This document shows positions 52,201-60,700 of a stretch of 64,000 bases of DNA, in pieces. Origin of the DNA: Lysobacteraceae bacterium SCN 69-320 (GTDB lineage: Bacteria > Pseudomonadota > Gammaproteobacteria > Xanthomonadales > Rhodanobacteraceae); assembly GCA_001725155.1 (NCBI GenBank), contig MEFP01000009.1:100294-164293 (forward strand), in the 5' to 3' direction. Under the pieces are notes generated by a model. It worked only from the letters and a program-made list of their open reading frames with translations. It was not told the origin of the DNA and made no database searches. The first letter of the stretch is position 1. Every line of letters starts with the position of its first letter. A program made the translations under genes and the position numbers.

Positions 52201-54782
52201 CCGGAGCCGGCCGCGAGCAGCGCGTCGCGATCGCCGCGCCGCCGTTGGCATTGGACAGCTACATCGCCGTGCTCGACGCGCGCCTGGCCGGCGACGCGCC
52301 GGACCAGTGGCGCGATCTGGCCCGCACGAGCTTCGTCGCCGTCGACGAGACCGCGCCGGAAATCACCGTGCTGACGCCGGTGCCGGGCCAGTTGCAGCCG
52401 GCCCTGGTCAACCTGCGCGCGCAGATCGTCGACCGGCACGCGGACGTCGCGCTGGCCCAGGTGCGCGTGGACACCGGCGCCTGGCAGGCGCTGGCCACCG
52501 CCGCCGACGGCAGCTGGAGCCTGCGTCTGGCCGGCCTGGCCGACGGTACCCACAGCCTGCTCGTGCGCGCCCGCGACCGCTGGGGCAACGAAAGCCAGAG
52601 CGCGCCGCTGGCCTTCGAGGTCGATGCGGGCGCGCCGCAGATCGACATCGCCGGCGTCGCCGAAGGCGCACTGCTGAATCAGCCGGTCGCGCCGAGCGTG
52701 ACGATCACCGATGCGCATCTCGATACGGCACAGACCAGCGTGCGGCTGAACGGCCAGGCCTATGTCTCCGGCACGGCCATCACGGCCGACGGCGACTACA
52801 CGATCGCCGTGCAGGCCGTCGACACCGCCGGCAACCAGAGCCTCGCGAGCCGCCATTTCACGCTGGACAGCACACCGCCGCTGCTGGCCATCGCGAGCCC
52901 GGCCGACGGCAGCGTCGTGGCGAGCAGCACGATCGCCGTGCAGGTGGACAGCGAAGCCGGCGCCGAGGTCCGCGTGAACGTCGGCGCGTATCAGGCCGTC
53001 GCGACGGCCGGCACGAACGGCCAGGCGCAGTTCGCCGGCGTGCCGCTCGTCGAGGGTCTCAACCGCATCGAAGCCATCGCGCGCGACGCGGCCGGCAACG
53101 CCAGCGCGCCGCAGGCCGTGAACGTGCGCTATGAAGCCGCCGTCACGCTGCCGCTGATCGGCACCCTGCAGCCGGCCCAGGCCGAGCTGGCTCACGGCGA
53201 GGATCTCGTCGTCGCGCTGCAGCTGCGCAATCCGGGCACGCAGGCGCTGGCCGACCAGTCGCTGCGCCTGCGCGTGCTCGGCGCCGACGGCACGCCGCTG
53301 GCCCAGCGCGACTACGCCCGCGCGTTCGCCGGCGGCGAGACCTTCAGCGACAAGCCGCAGTTCGCGACGACGAGCTGGCCGCTCGGCAGGCTCGATCTGC
53401 AGCTGGACCTGCTCTACGAGGGCAGCTGGCGCCGGCTCGCGACGCAGTCGCTGCAGCTGGTCGACCGCACGCCGCCGCAACTGCAGGCGCTGGCACCGCC
53501 GGAGGCGGCCATCGTCGCCGCGCCGCTGCGCCTGCGCGCGACAGCCAGCGACGCGCTCAGCGCGCCGGTCACGGTCGAGGCCAGCGTCGACGACGGCGCC
53601 TGGACCGCGCTGAGCGCCGCGTCCGGCCCGGCCGGCACGTTCGAGAGCACAGCGCTGACACTGGCCGACGGCGCGCACCACTACGCGCTGCGCGCCCGCG
53701 ATGCGGCCGGCAACGAGACGCCGCCGGTGAGCATCGCGTTCACCGTCGACAGCACGCCGCCGCAGATCGCGATCAGCGGCGTGGCCGACGGCGATCGGGT
53801 CAATCATGCGGTCACGCCGCTGATCGCCTTCAGCGACGCGCATCTGCGCACGACGGGCGTGCGTCTGAACGGCCAGCCCTACGTCAGCGGCACGCCGGTC
53901 GAACACAGCGGCGACTACAGCCTGCAGGCCGACGCCGACGATGCCGCCGGCAATACGGCGGCACGCACCGTGACGTTCACCGTGGACCTCGACGCGCCGG
54001 CGGTGCTCGTCACCGAGCCGGCGCCCGACAGCACCGTCACGAGCGCGGCGCAGACCATCGCCGGCACGACCGAGCCGCTGGCCGACGTCGCGGTCGACGC
54101 GCCGGGTCTCACCACCGTCGTGCGCGCCGATGCCAGCGGCGCGTTCCGCACGGCCGCGGCGACCCTGCTGCCGGGCGACAACACCCTGCGCCTGCGCGCC
54201 ACCGACCGCGCCGGCAACGTCGGCCCCGAACGTGTCGTGCAGGTGCGCTACCAGCCGCCGACCGGCGAGGCGCTCAGCGCGCAGTTCCTGCATGGCGCAC
54301 TGAGCCTGCGTCGCGGCGATCCGCTGAGCGTGAACTTCCGCCTGCACAACGACGGCGTGATCGCATTGACCGCGACGCCGCTGCGCGTGCAGCTGCGCGA
54401 TGCGGCCGGCGACATCGTCGCGCAGCACAACGACACGCTGAGCCTCGGCGTCGGCGCCGAAGCGCTGCGCGAGGCCAGTTTCACGACCGCGGCGCTGAGC
54501 GTCGGCCGCTATCGCGTGGAGATCGTCGCCTCGCTGCGCGACGCGCAGGGCCAGGCCGCCTGGACCGCGCTGGCGGACATCGAAGCGGTGCTGCGCCGGG
54601 GCTGTCCGCCGGCGCCGCCGGCGGACCTGCTGTTCCGCAGCGGCTTCGACGACGACGCGCTGTTCTGCGACGACTTCGAGCCCGCCGCGAAACGCGGCTG
54701 GAGCGGCGTGCCCGGCTGGCTGTCACTGCTGCTCGCCCCTGCCCCACCGTCGCCGCCGGCCTCTGCCGGAGCCCACCCATGA
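37248..54782 (+). CDS. Giant exported multidomain protein with N-terminal zinc-protease-like domain
   Basis: About 5,844 residues with a signal peptide (CRSRLPLRCAAAVLALLCAA). The first domain has a zincin motif AHEVLHRW (HEVLH at residues 166-170) and YSALDLYMAGF. It is followed by an alpha-toroid-like region (about 370-620), five CARDB-like repeats (about 625-1200, ending in ESNN-type motifs), three FSPNGDG FlgD-like units (near 1210, 1895 and 2835), Ig-like repeats, five or more FN3 domains (about 3220-4190) with a discoidin-like insert (about 3820-3960), a TolB-like propeller (about 4250-4540), more CARDB and Ig-like repeats, and a tail with LLFRSGFDDD. AAGGA 8 bases upstream favours ATG 37248 over ATG 37239. 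The stop overlaps the Rhs gene start. Function is inferred only as surface or secreted. Confidence 0.88.
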   Translation: MPTCRSRLPLRCAAAVLALLCAAATAADDCVHTPDPAAAFSKAATTAAGSAVDIGNITLIELDGDYSRGNDAPRMAVARRFFETHPDHYDFLVVFTTFDFPAGDATAFYNRLRNDTQGIGLAPLDLGQQFGSAARLQGYIDMMAMSSYTLIAGEPSSLGALRTFAHEVLHRWGASLNYRSDDGATSRALIGKDDAHWSYFLDSDASVMYGADWRRRDDGRYESVAVRQRYSALDLYMAGFAAAGEVPPLTLIRGGDGAATDLPRLGAISGGSAETVRIEQIIAAEGPRIPDAAHSPKDFRAALILLRRPGENVPAQTLATLENTRTRLQQHFSQITDGRASMRVFNEPLQTSVPQLPTLLLGSDAAATPPGVAAATAWIKQRQLPDGHWQDRAATALRDTAAALQLLQQVEPDCPGLATARTWVAAQNPASHDARSWKLLADPQAGADSLLAAQSADGGWGIAAGFEDANLDTAGVAEALAGRDANADGVRRALIRLGSRQNGDGSFAVGASGRGRLLPTLRAARLFAASAQPEHQLVGDAATQWIAARQRADGAFADAGTGGSESALADTIELYRLVGRLPLPAIAAGSARDYVIGAQRSAGDWQGSIYLTATAALAQLLDDKANLALQGSVEIRPTPVVDGDVVQLRARVVNSGSRAAAASVARWYDGDPEQGGLRIGNDQILPELAAGAGATLQQFWDSSGRSGTQTLWLQLDADDGVVEHNESDNRVAMAVVVGPAPTQADIALEASRFTLDPAAIAQLPTTVTLSGEVRNLGAAPVPALQLVLYADGAPAQRLAQTSVAVPARGAAPLQLSFVATAAQTLHLRLVADPDNLVAEARENNNEAQWLLPFGPSVDLEVRAADLSLLDGTPTQGRDAGFRVQLRNRGTVAVAAAPLRIRVQQNAVDDVLFDGRVAIDAGQTVERRVYWRAREPGAATLQVSLDAAGEVAELDESNNSASLPFTVAAGGGSDLAVVADSLQFTPDPALQGQPLQLRLRLRNLGVEAAGASNLALFASDPRSGGARLGQVGVAGLAGQAETEVVLDIADLDLAGDTGVYVVADADQQLAEADETNNLVLRTLNVLPFADIAVSSAAMTLQPSQPASGAPLQVSAVVRNLGAQAARNFSVRLYEGSQETGVAVGAAQSVAELAAGAETTLTWNWTFGLQPGARQLTLVADPAGNLRENRRQNNLAILPLALQDSGFYASERHFSPNGDGVRDATALFFARPAGGRLDVVVRNAAGRVVRRFDDVGSGADSGQLVWDGRDERGRIVADGVYRAELHAAGQRRAELPLTVDTDRSSLVAALTGPLLSDVRLPPATNWWQPPLTPATRDTLFARTRSADPLNETLGLYSTSTLLPTPAAVISPRWVYEHVYPANGELDVVDAGQFSPDGRWIAFYLHRDNRYQLAVAATGQTDQIFFLDLDAVDAGNSYRRQPPRFLDAGHVLAGALPQLQVYDLQTHAKSPFRSLPADSYGLRLYPHGAYVWNGSGNAERPIWYVPLETNRPVVTLPVAEAEQELSFTLNADGTRAVVRRYSGAAESLHLFRAESGSETVLQQRTPPALAFTALADPGHLPALQAQWIDADDSLLLIDAAARRVEIRTRDGAVRTTAQLPPTDAALDLGPDPQRFNGEYRRADTLYDGQDCDETHTNCAGASWNATDRRQQWFDPATRSAVVLLASHHIGPVDCEVGRCFGHAPATLEAFAIDVDEGSTTRLAATQSADRLPAGLQPRLRLLDGGMFATDGRYGFDSRLSAQPWRYADTVAQGLPAFRDDDAGLPAGSSPQARHLTAMTNLSALLQAENSGRAVLLNGVAADINFAYYQLDWALPSAPTQWQAITPPQQDPVLGDEFLSWVPPQPGHYLVRLTVVDKAGNATVRTASALSLYGSPVVEVGVDSRYFSPNGDGVKDGAIVHFRSVTAAQIRIRVRNALGAIVREQSSVLAAGQHDFVWDGRDDAGVLRPDGDYSVDVEGQKLRVVLDTVAPVVDGNLLQPNMPVPRAGSAQPDYPDDIGLDVAVTDANGSELRYELRDADGSDWYETPQAGGAMLNDGYDGLAGRRVRVVADDRAGNRTIREFGPPVEQLLFARCDPLTRDCSPLHSYHALTVGPISYPADYPSPVEVDIDRPEGVSLWLQDGTPGLASLQIEMADTQRPGEWSVFATLPGTLPPFAFDYNDRGMALQLPLQNLPQGADRRLRAVGIRADGSRLYGDQMRLRINGLGQPSTLCPGQDPAQLDPAPPPELVAAMAGHSDAIRFVVPLYYDGIAADLQLVVNPKNPLSGSTYRLRPFAHSARHAAFELPAEVRGFSGSAFATLLQAGGRQLQGREADIKCGESSDAQARGFKLTAGYAYGDHCGAAPSGRAWVTAFSEQVLEHYELSLSNGAQTRLLLDETPPGNDIASGWSEYLWRRNAVVDTSALPEGRYTATAIGRRGDATYQAVTPLLVDHDPPAAELLWPSDGSRICAARSGQQDDLPALRFAVDLRSESDVQYQIELAARDFADSSYCYDGGMFRNHSCRFDRDDDWLPATPAKAEYTEFDGQVDPRVHNGIVDLKLHVANASGAVTCSSHSFHLDSGVDLGLSGAPEPALGTMQFILPLIPGEPQAEPRPPLLGLSVNGATRFRQATIPLVAREPLDYRASVHSVIRVVENGSVSYYPGNELWPLSAEQDVVGGFQVGWDGRINGAAAADDYYLIVVKAQDTCGWSTTQYYAVDLDSTAPQLAITDPPAGAVPTEAVVAVRGQVDDVHFSSFPSAQPYWELTVAQAGTVELVGHGEDAVPQPAVLGRWSRGAAQQAGQYRLVAADDFGNRSEISLPFAAPTPLALLARAQLQPELFSPNGDGRLDRSELRIDLLAAARVDLRIRDGGGAVVATLAQATPLPAGTTRLDWNGSGLPDGRYSVEIAAESVAAPELRETAVLGAVLDTQAPQLSIVTPAGDIAGAGTTITFRLDEPHPDRFDARLLSDSGAVQAQLAGGGSGVQTLAALGGRADGRYRIAIQAQDRAGNRGEIEQSFVLDTAAPQAVLTAPAAGSVLPRGGAAVHITGTATDAQLESYRVELLPGSSQNGVLLASGSSAVEAAELGRWNVTEADGDYRLRLRVRDRAGNESSAEQRIAVDGTPPQVVIDTPANGAALAGRLRLLGTVEDAHLRDYIVAIATPSAALADNWTPLYRGLATVSAGVLAEIDLPLPDGDYVLRVLATDVTGAATSARLDLRLDRTPPPAPLQLRVRLDGADAVLDWTPPTAGDLAGYAVYRNGARLNAAVLTTPHYVDTALPDGRWRYEVTALDQAGNESATSNRVEVSVDRTPPEAQILAPASGARVHGVVPVIATAYSVEDFDSFVLTARRRDGGDTPRVLAQGGLPLRNQLLVQWDSLAFADETAAVLRLSARDRSGNEAAHEIDVVVDNLPPAAPQGLVASLQGNDAAVAWNANGEADLLGYLLYRNGQLVNGPVQLPADLRGFALPANAYTDAALADGLHQYVVFAIDQAGNISAPSTTASVGPLDNGPPHLNIDAPDADTAFETRIDVRASSRDRDIASVQFAWRAVGAADWTAIGAALTEAPYRVSWAPGNLPHGDYEVRALAIDSGGRSDPQPPQVRVRYADLTPPSPPGALQATADGDLVQLSWSASPSEDVVAYRIERHDGSTWQPVADTSATTAGDSGVADGRWSYRVRALDAGGNLSAERGDTAEVFSLNLQTPFTPTAAATVNLQGRSALAGQIGLRNGNGAEQAAGATAADGRFTLDGLALADGSNSITLRVTSADGDRSRSAVAQLRRSGAPAAPSGLQAVATGSVVDLSWNANGESDLLGYRAQHNGGYVQTDDILDGLSASSPVCCDAVLAADGHAWTVWDFSTTFEPLADDGATDPPLEIDLGAAQIVSALELDWSDADSATGNIDLYARSEYGDWLRLAQLRRSRAATYVMPLPQPYRSDRLRLVVRAPEAAGGDAHLRLAEVRVRAWHLQTATTLQQNVLDGTHRYRVAAVNAAAQQSAWSTPAEVGIGDTTPPDAVVLSGSVQDDTATLSWTASNAADVARYVLTRNGTPVAEVAAGAERRHADAHLPLGSYAYEVVAYDAFDNASLPSNRVNLTVSGSGPGVPVALAVTAPPQGRSLDVSWNAGAGTAPVRYLLRRATATDGPYTEIATPTATSFADAPLADGTRYYYTVEAVDIAGNRSGASAPASGVPRDLLPPAPPVLTYPTGGDGRLRLAADRSLVCGRAEPGSLVQLQRDGVAAAATLAAVGADYSDYPAVGTYLYSWLQIAADGWHLLDNGYTLRILDLRSGEVETVTSGSSLAQWSAQGLTLYYLQDGQIRAKPAGRAAETLPLQAEAVQNFAIAADESRVLLLGRLATGSASAADGLWWLRRDGSDAGAIAGFAGHVPDPDHALLLRADARYAAVRATDTQLLLVDLASRRVIDAFAADLQTAPRWMPDGNLAFTRSDNGAPVLWRYDVAARHAEARFPLPDFTQSVAWAPDGSEFAVLGSGRVQGRSAADGALQFDLNVPGYDLNAGTFAWAPTGRLVFIASDGSYPPHLYSVQPPGAFCAGPLPLQAGSNRIDATASDAAGNRSGLSRPIWLDVDGAALPDLALSAADLFLLPATPAPGQSATALATVRNRGAAAAAAVVVAAELSAPDGSRRTLPPPAPLNLAAGEAKSLSLDLGVLAQAGYYRLRFVVDPAAQIAESDESNNSVELPFAVSGGSDPLLDVSVENRVLAPAEHLRGEARVTNPGNPFSGRVRTRVLAADGSLVADLGEANVSALGSGQIWTRALDWDSRGTLAGDYRLQAQLLRSDGSSLELREAAFTIAAVRRIALAVTALPAAAPIGTAVAIDSRLQFEAGNALLTGAVLRTSVRNPAGAEVWAATQSLGTLQPDYQLSKVDTWTTQGAVTGVHTVHLELTAAGLAQSSETSLALFEPAAPMALRGAVSLAPAARLVAGQPGELVYRIDNAGAAALNGLSLRLRVLRSAAQPAVFEREELIDLGAGAGREQRVAIAAPPLALDSYIAVLDARLAGDAPDQWRDLARTSFVAVDETAPEITVLTPVPGQLQPALVNLRAQIVDRHADVALAQVRVDTGAWQALATAADGSWSLRLAGLADGTHSLLVRARDRWGNESQSAPLAFEVDAGAPQIDIAGVAEGALLNQPVAPSVTITDAHLDTAQTSVRLNGQAYVSGTAITADGDYTIAVQAVDTAGNQSLASRHFTLDSTPPLLAIASPADGSVVASSTIAVQVDSEAGAEVRVNVGAYQAVATAGTNGQAQFAGVPLVEGLNRIEAIARDAAGNASAPQAVNVRYEAAVTLPLIGTLQPAQAELAHGEDLVVALQLRNPGTQALADQSLRLRVLGADGTPLAQRDYARAFAGGETFSDKPQFATTSWPLGRLDLQLDLLYEGSWRRLATQSLQLVDRTPPQLQALAPPEAAIVAAPLRLRATASDALSAPVTVEASVDDGAWTALSAASGPAGTFESTALTLADGAHHYALRARDAAGNETPPVSIAFTVDSTPPQIAISGVADGDRVNHAVTPLIAFSDAHLRTTGVRLNGQPYVSGTPVEHSGDYSLQADADDAAGNTAARTVTFTVDLDAPAVLVTEPAPDSTVTSAAQTIAGTTEPLADVAVDAPGLTTVVRADASGAFRTAAATLLPGDNTLRLRATDRAGNVGPERVVQVRYQPPTGEALSAQFLHGALSLRRGDPLSVNFRLHNDGVIALTATPLRVQLRDAAGDIVAQHNDTLSLGVGAEALREASFTTAALSVGRYRVEIVASLRDAQGQAAWTALADIEAVLRRGCPPAPPADLLFRSGFDDDALFCDDFEPAAKRGWSGVPGWLSLLLAPAPPSPPASAGAHP

Positions 54783-57700
54783 CCCTGCCACGGACGCGCA
54801 GCCGCATGCTTTCCCGTTCCGCCGCCTTCGCCCTGACCCTGTTCGCGACCGTCGCCGCCGGCGCCGCCGCGCCGACGCCCGCCGCGACACCGACCGGCGC
54901 CATCGCTCGCAGCGCCGCGCCTGCGCAACCCGCTGCGCCGGCACGCGCGGCGTCGACGGTTGCCGCCAGGCACGGCGATCCCGCCTCGGCACGCCAGCAG
55001 GACACTGCAACACCGGCGCCGCTGCCGGCCGTCGACGCGACCGGGTCGCCGCAGCAGGCCGTGATCGCCGCGCTGCTGCGCGGCGAGGACGCGCGTGCGG
55101 CCATCGCGAGCGCCCGCGCGCTGCAACCGGAAACCGCGAAGGCCGCTGCCGGCCGCGCCGCCGGCCCGTTCGCCGGCTACGTGCAGACACGCCGCGACCT
55201 GCGCCAGCTGCTGCAACGCCTGCCGGGCTTGCGCCGTGCCGATACCGCGGCGTTCCGCAGCCGCCTGCTGGCCACCTTGCAGCGTCTGCAGGCCGAGCGC
55301 CTGCTCGCCGAACTCGCGCTCGAGAACACCGCCGCCCGTGCGCAGGCCAAGCGTCTGCCGGCCGCCGCGGCCGATCTCGCTGCGACGCGGCAGCAGGCGC
55401 TGCGCGCGCAGCTGCAGCGCATCGACACGGCCGCCGCAACCTTGCGCAGCAGCCTGCAGGCGCAGGCCGCCGACGCACCGCTCGGCGCCGCGCTGGTCGC
55501 CGAACTCGATGCGTCGCTCGCGGCCGATGCGGCCGCCGACGCGCCGGCCATCTATGGTGTCAATCCGCTGCCGCTGCACCGCCCGCGCCTGCCGGTGCGC
55601 GAGCCGGTGCTGACGCCGGCCGTCGTGCCCAGCTATGCGAACGCCGACGCCGAGGTCGAGCCGCAGGCGGCCGACCGCGCCGAATCAGCCGACGTGCCGC
55701 TGTCGCCGGCCATCCTCGATCAGGCGCAGCGACTGGGCAACGACTACACGCGCATCGTCGACTTCGTGCGCAGCAACGTGCGCACGCGCTGGTATGCCGG
55801 CGCGCAGCAAGGCGCCGAGGCAACGCTGGCCAGCATGGCCGGCAACGACGTCGACCAGGCCAGCCTGCTGATCGCGCTGCTGCGCGCGAGCCGCGCGCCG
55901 GCGCGCTACGTGCACGGCGTGGTCGAGGTCGATCTCGCCGCGCTGGCCGCGAGCCTGCGCGTGCGCAGCGACAAGGTCGGCCTCGCGCTGGCCGCGGCCG
56001 GCATCGCACACAGGCCGGTCGTGCGCGGCGGCCGCATCGCGGCGTATGCGATCGAACACACCTTCGTCTCGGCCTATCTGCCGATGGCGAACTATCGCGG
56101 CAGCAGCGCCGATCTCAGCGGCCGCAGCTGGATCGCACTGGCGCCGGCGCTGAAGCCGTCGACCTTCACGCCGGCGCGCGGCGCGCTCGCGCGCACCGGC
56201 CTCGTCGCCGACGACTTCATCGGCGAACACCTGCGCGAGCTGCGCAGCGACGCGCCGCTGGCGCGCCTGCGCGAAGAACTCACGCGACGCCTGGCCGCGC
56301 TGACGCCGGCGCAGGACTATGCCGATCAGCTCGCGCAGCACGGCCTCGCCGCCGCGCCGCTGGAACTGCTGCCGGCCAGCCTGCCGGTGCCGGTGCTCGC
56401 GGTCACCGGCGAATTCGCCGAACTGCCCGACTCCCTGCGCCAGCATCTGCAGGTGATCCTGCGCAGCGGCGAGGCGGACGACGCGCCGGTCGCGCTGGAC
56501 GCGCGCATCGCCGTGTCTGCGCTGGCCGGCCGCCGCGTGACCCTGGCCTACCAGCCGGCGACGATCGAGGACGCCGCCATCATCGACGCCCACGGCGGCC
56601 GGAACCTGACGCCGCCGTACCTGTACCGCGTGCGGCCGGTGCTGCTCGTGGCCGGCCAGCCCGAGCGCGTCGGCAGCGGCGCGATCGACAACGGCGCCGC
56701 GCACCGCGTGGAGATCCGTTTCGACGGCCCCGGCGGCACGACCGGCTTCGCGCAGAACCTGACCGCCGGCGGCTATGCCGCGCTGGCCGTGGATGCGCCG
56801 CCGATGACGCAGGCGTTCGAGCTCGACACGGCCACGCCGGGCGACACCGAAGCGCGCGGCGCACGCCTGCTCGCGCAACTCGGCGCGCGCTACCTCGCGA
56901 GCTGGAACGGCGACGACGAGGAACTGGCCGACCTGGTCGGCGTCGGCGTCGTGCGGCCGTTCCCGGCGGCGGCGCTCGTCGTCAACCAGTACCGCGTCGA
57001 CCGCGTCGCCGGCCTGGCCACGCAGCTGAACTGGCGCGGCGTCGCGCTGGATGCGGCGCTGCGCCCGGCCGAAGCGTTTGCCTCCATCGACGCGGCCAGC
57101 GCGGAAATCGACTGGACTGCGCTGTCGGCGCTGCAGGGCTCGGCGCTGGAACATCGCGTGTTCGAGCAGCAATGGAGCGTGCCCAGCATCTCGGCGGACA
57201 AGGGCCTCGCGCTCGCGCGCGCCGCGAACATCCCGCTGCTGACCCTGAACGCGGCCAGCGGCAGCAGCGGCGTGCATCAGGCACCGGCCGTGCTCGCGGC
57301 GATCGACGCCTGGCTCGCACGCGGCTACGTCGTCGACGTGCCGGCCGAGCCGCTGACCCTGGACGCCTGGAGCGGTGCGGTCTGGCGCGTACGTTCGCTG
57401 TCCAGCGGCGAGAGCGGCTATTTCATCGCCGGCGAACTCGCCGGCGGTTCGACCGCGCAGCCGCCGGAGCTGTGGTATCTGCAGGATCTGGTCGGCCTGC
57501 TCGGCGACCCGGCCGGACAGCCGCCGAACGAGGATCCGCTCGCCGCCGCGATACTGACCCTGGATCAATCCACCCAGCATCAGCGCGGCGTCGCCGGCCA
57601 GCGCCCGGACAAGCCGCTGCGCGCCGTCGTGCTCGATGCGTCGGGACGTCCGGTGCGCCGCGCGGCGGTCACCTTCAACGTGACCACGAGCGACAGCCGG

Positions 57701-60700
57701 CTCGTCGACGCGCTCGGTGCGGAACGCGTCAGCGTGACCGTGACCAGCGATGCGCGTGGCCGCGCCGAAGTAGCGCTGCAGCTCGCCGAGCGGCAAGGCA
57801 AGATCGGTCACTACGTGCTGATCAAGGACGACGATCCGGCGCCGCAATGGGTCGGCCATGCGACCGTGGAAGTCAGCGTCGCGACCGCGAACGGCGTGCT
57901 GCGCTCGGGCGAGGCGCTGGTGACCGACATCCTGCCGGCGGCGGCCGAAAAGCTGGAACTCGGGCGTATCAACATCGGCAGCGTCGCCTTCGGCGCCGGC
58001 TACAACAGCTATTTCATCGAGGTTACCGACCGGTTCGACAACGCGGTCGCCAACGTGCCCGCCGAGGTCAGCCTCAGCAACGACGCGAGCACGGCCCAGT
58101 GCCTGGACTCGCCGGCATTCGGCCCGATCGTCGGCGCCAGCCTGTTCGCTCGCGTCGGCGACGGCGGCTGCCCGGCCGACGAAATCCTGCTGACCGGCCA
58201 TGCCTGCACCACGCCGGGACCGCTGCAGCTGACCACCCTCAGCGACGGCCGCGCCGGATTCCACGTCGCCGCGCCGAGCCAACCGGAAATGACCTACACC
58301 GTACACGTCAGCGCTGCCGGGACCAGCGCGACACGCTCGGACAGCGCCGACTCGGTGGATGACTGCAGCTACAACCGCGGCATCTACATGGGCGCATCGT
58401 CCAGCCACAACAACGCCGGTCAGGCTTCGCGCGCCGGTCGGCTCGGCGAAGTCGTCGCCTCATCCTTTCCTTTCATTCTGGTGTACAACAACATCCAGAG
58501 CGGCAACCCGCCGGAAGGCCCGATCTGGCGGCCGCTGACCGGCGGCCGGGTGCTGACGTCGGCGAGCACGCCGCTGCAGCACGGCACTCTGGACTCCTGG
58601 CGCGAGACGTCACCGGGCCACTACGAATTCCAGCTGCGCGCCGGCACCACACCGGGCAACATCCATGGAAGCATCCGGTTCAAAGTCCTTGGCCCCCCGG
58701 GGTACATGGACGACCCACACAGCGAGATCGAATTCCCGATCGCCTCCGGGATCCTCCATACGGAGCCCGACGACTTCAGCTACGCCTGGGCGATTGACCT
58801 GCATCCGCCGCAGGCAACGCCCGACCGCATTCCGCTGACCCCGTTCGGCACGACCGAAGACGACTTCGCGCTGCATTCGGCATTCGATCCGCCGGAATGG
58901 CAGCCCGGCCTCAACCAGCTGCTGCTGACCGCCGACGACGAGCTGGTTGCCGGCTGCGCGCTGCTCAATCGCGAATACGGCGCGCCCTGCACGCTGCGCC
59001 GCGGTCTCGCCGTCGACGCCGACAAGCACCATGCGGCGAAAACCGTGCTCGAAAACCCTTTCACGCGTCTGGAATCCGACCCGGCCGAGGTGCACTTCGA
59101 GCAAGGCATCATCGCCGGCTACGGCATCATCGACGCGACGGCGCAGCAGAACGCGCCGCGGCCGGGCGCGCCGAAGGACGAGAGCGACCTGCTCGGCCTG
59201 CTGCGCGGCAATTTCCCGAAGAGCCTGAGCGTGCGCCAGGATATCGACGTGGCCACCGGCTACGTCTGCGATGTGCCGGCGCGGCTGGGTTACGTGCTGA
59301 GCCAGCCGGCGCGCGTGCAGTTGCATTTCTTCATTCTCGATCGCGAAGGCAAGCGCACCGACCGGGAAATCTGGCCGCAGCCGGCGCAGGACCTGGAAGC
59401 CGGCGTGCATACACTGGACATTCCCGCCGGCCAGTTGCCGATCGGCAGCTACGTCTACCGCATCGAGGCCCACGCCAGCGGCCTGACCGACGAGCGCGAA
59501 GGCGTGATCTCCAGCCGCCGCGAACGCCACGACGCATTGCCGCTCGCCCACGACTTCGTCAAGGGTGTGGACCTGTATTCCGGCGGTCTCGTGCTGAGCC
59601 AGAGCGACATCGACGTCGGCGGCCGCGGGCCGGGGCTGCATCTGACGCGCACCTATTCCAGTCATGCGGGCGATCGCATCGGCTTCTTCGGCCGCGGCTG
59701 GAGTGCGGATCTGGACATGCAGGTCATTGCCAACGGCTGCGGCAGCCGCGTCGTGCTCGGCGGCGCGGGCCAGGGCCAGCGCTTCCTGCCCGAGGGCATC
59801 GAACCCGACGGCGCCGAACGCTATCGCCCGCTGTACGGCTATCACGGCAGCCTGCTGCGCCACGGCAACGAATACGACTTCATCGCCAAGGACGGCACGC
59901 GCTACCACTTCGCCGAGCCCGATCCCGAGGGTCCGCGCCTGTCCTACGTCGAGGACACCAACGGCAACCGCCTCACCTATGCCTGGGAACGCAACGACGG
60001 ACTGCCGCGCGTGACGCAGATCCAGGACGGCGCCGGCCGCCGCATCGTGCTGCGCTACGAAACCCTCGTCACCACACGCACCATCGACCGCATCCAGATG
60101 CGCGACAGCTACACCGTCGTCACCGACGCGGCCGGCCCCGGCGGCCTGCGCCTGAGCTACGGCTACGACGTCGCCGGCAATCTCGCCACGGTCCGGCGCG
60201 ACGATGCGTCCGCGCTCGGCCCGCAACGCACCCTGTACACCTACGCCGACTACGACGGCCTGTATCACGTCCAGCCCGACGGCGAGATGAGCTATACCCG
60301 CTTCGGCTGGCGACTCACCGACGTCCGCGATGAACTCGACGGCAGCACGCGCCGCTATGCCTATGCCCCCGACAGCGCCACACCCGCGCCGTTCTGGACC
60401 GGCGTGCAGCTCAGCGACCGCGCGCTGTATTTCCCCGAACTGCGCGTGCAGCAAGTCACCGAGCCCGATCAGGCCCTGACCCGCTTCAGCTACGACGCCG
60501 GCATCAACGGCGCCCTGCGCGGCCTGCTCGGCACGCCCGTCACCGTCGTCACCGATCCGCGCGAACACCCCACCGAGACCCGCATGAACCGCTACGGCGC
60601 GAGCGTGCGCGTCACCGATCCGGCCGGCATCACCGACACCACCTGGGACGCCGTACACCTGCAGCCGGCCAGCCGCACCGATGCCCTGGGCGGCGTCTCC

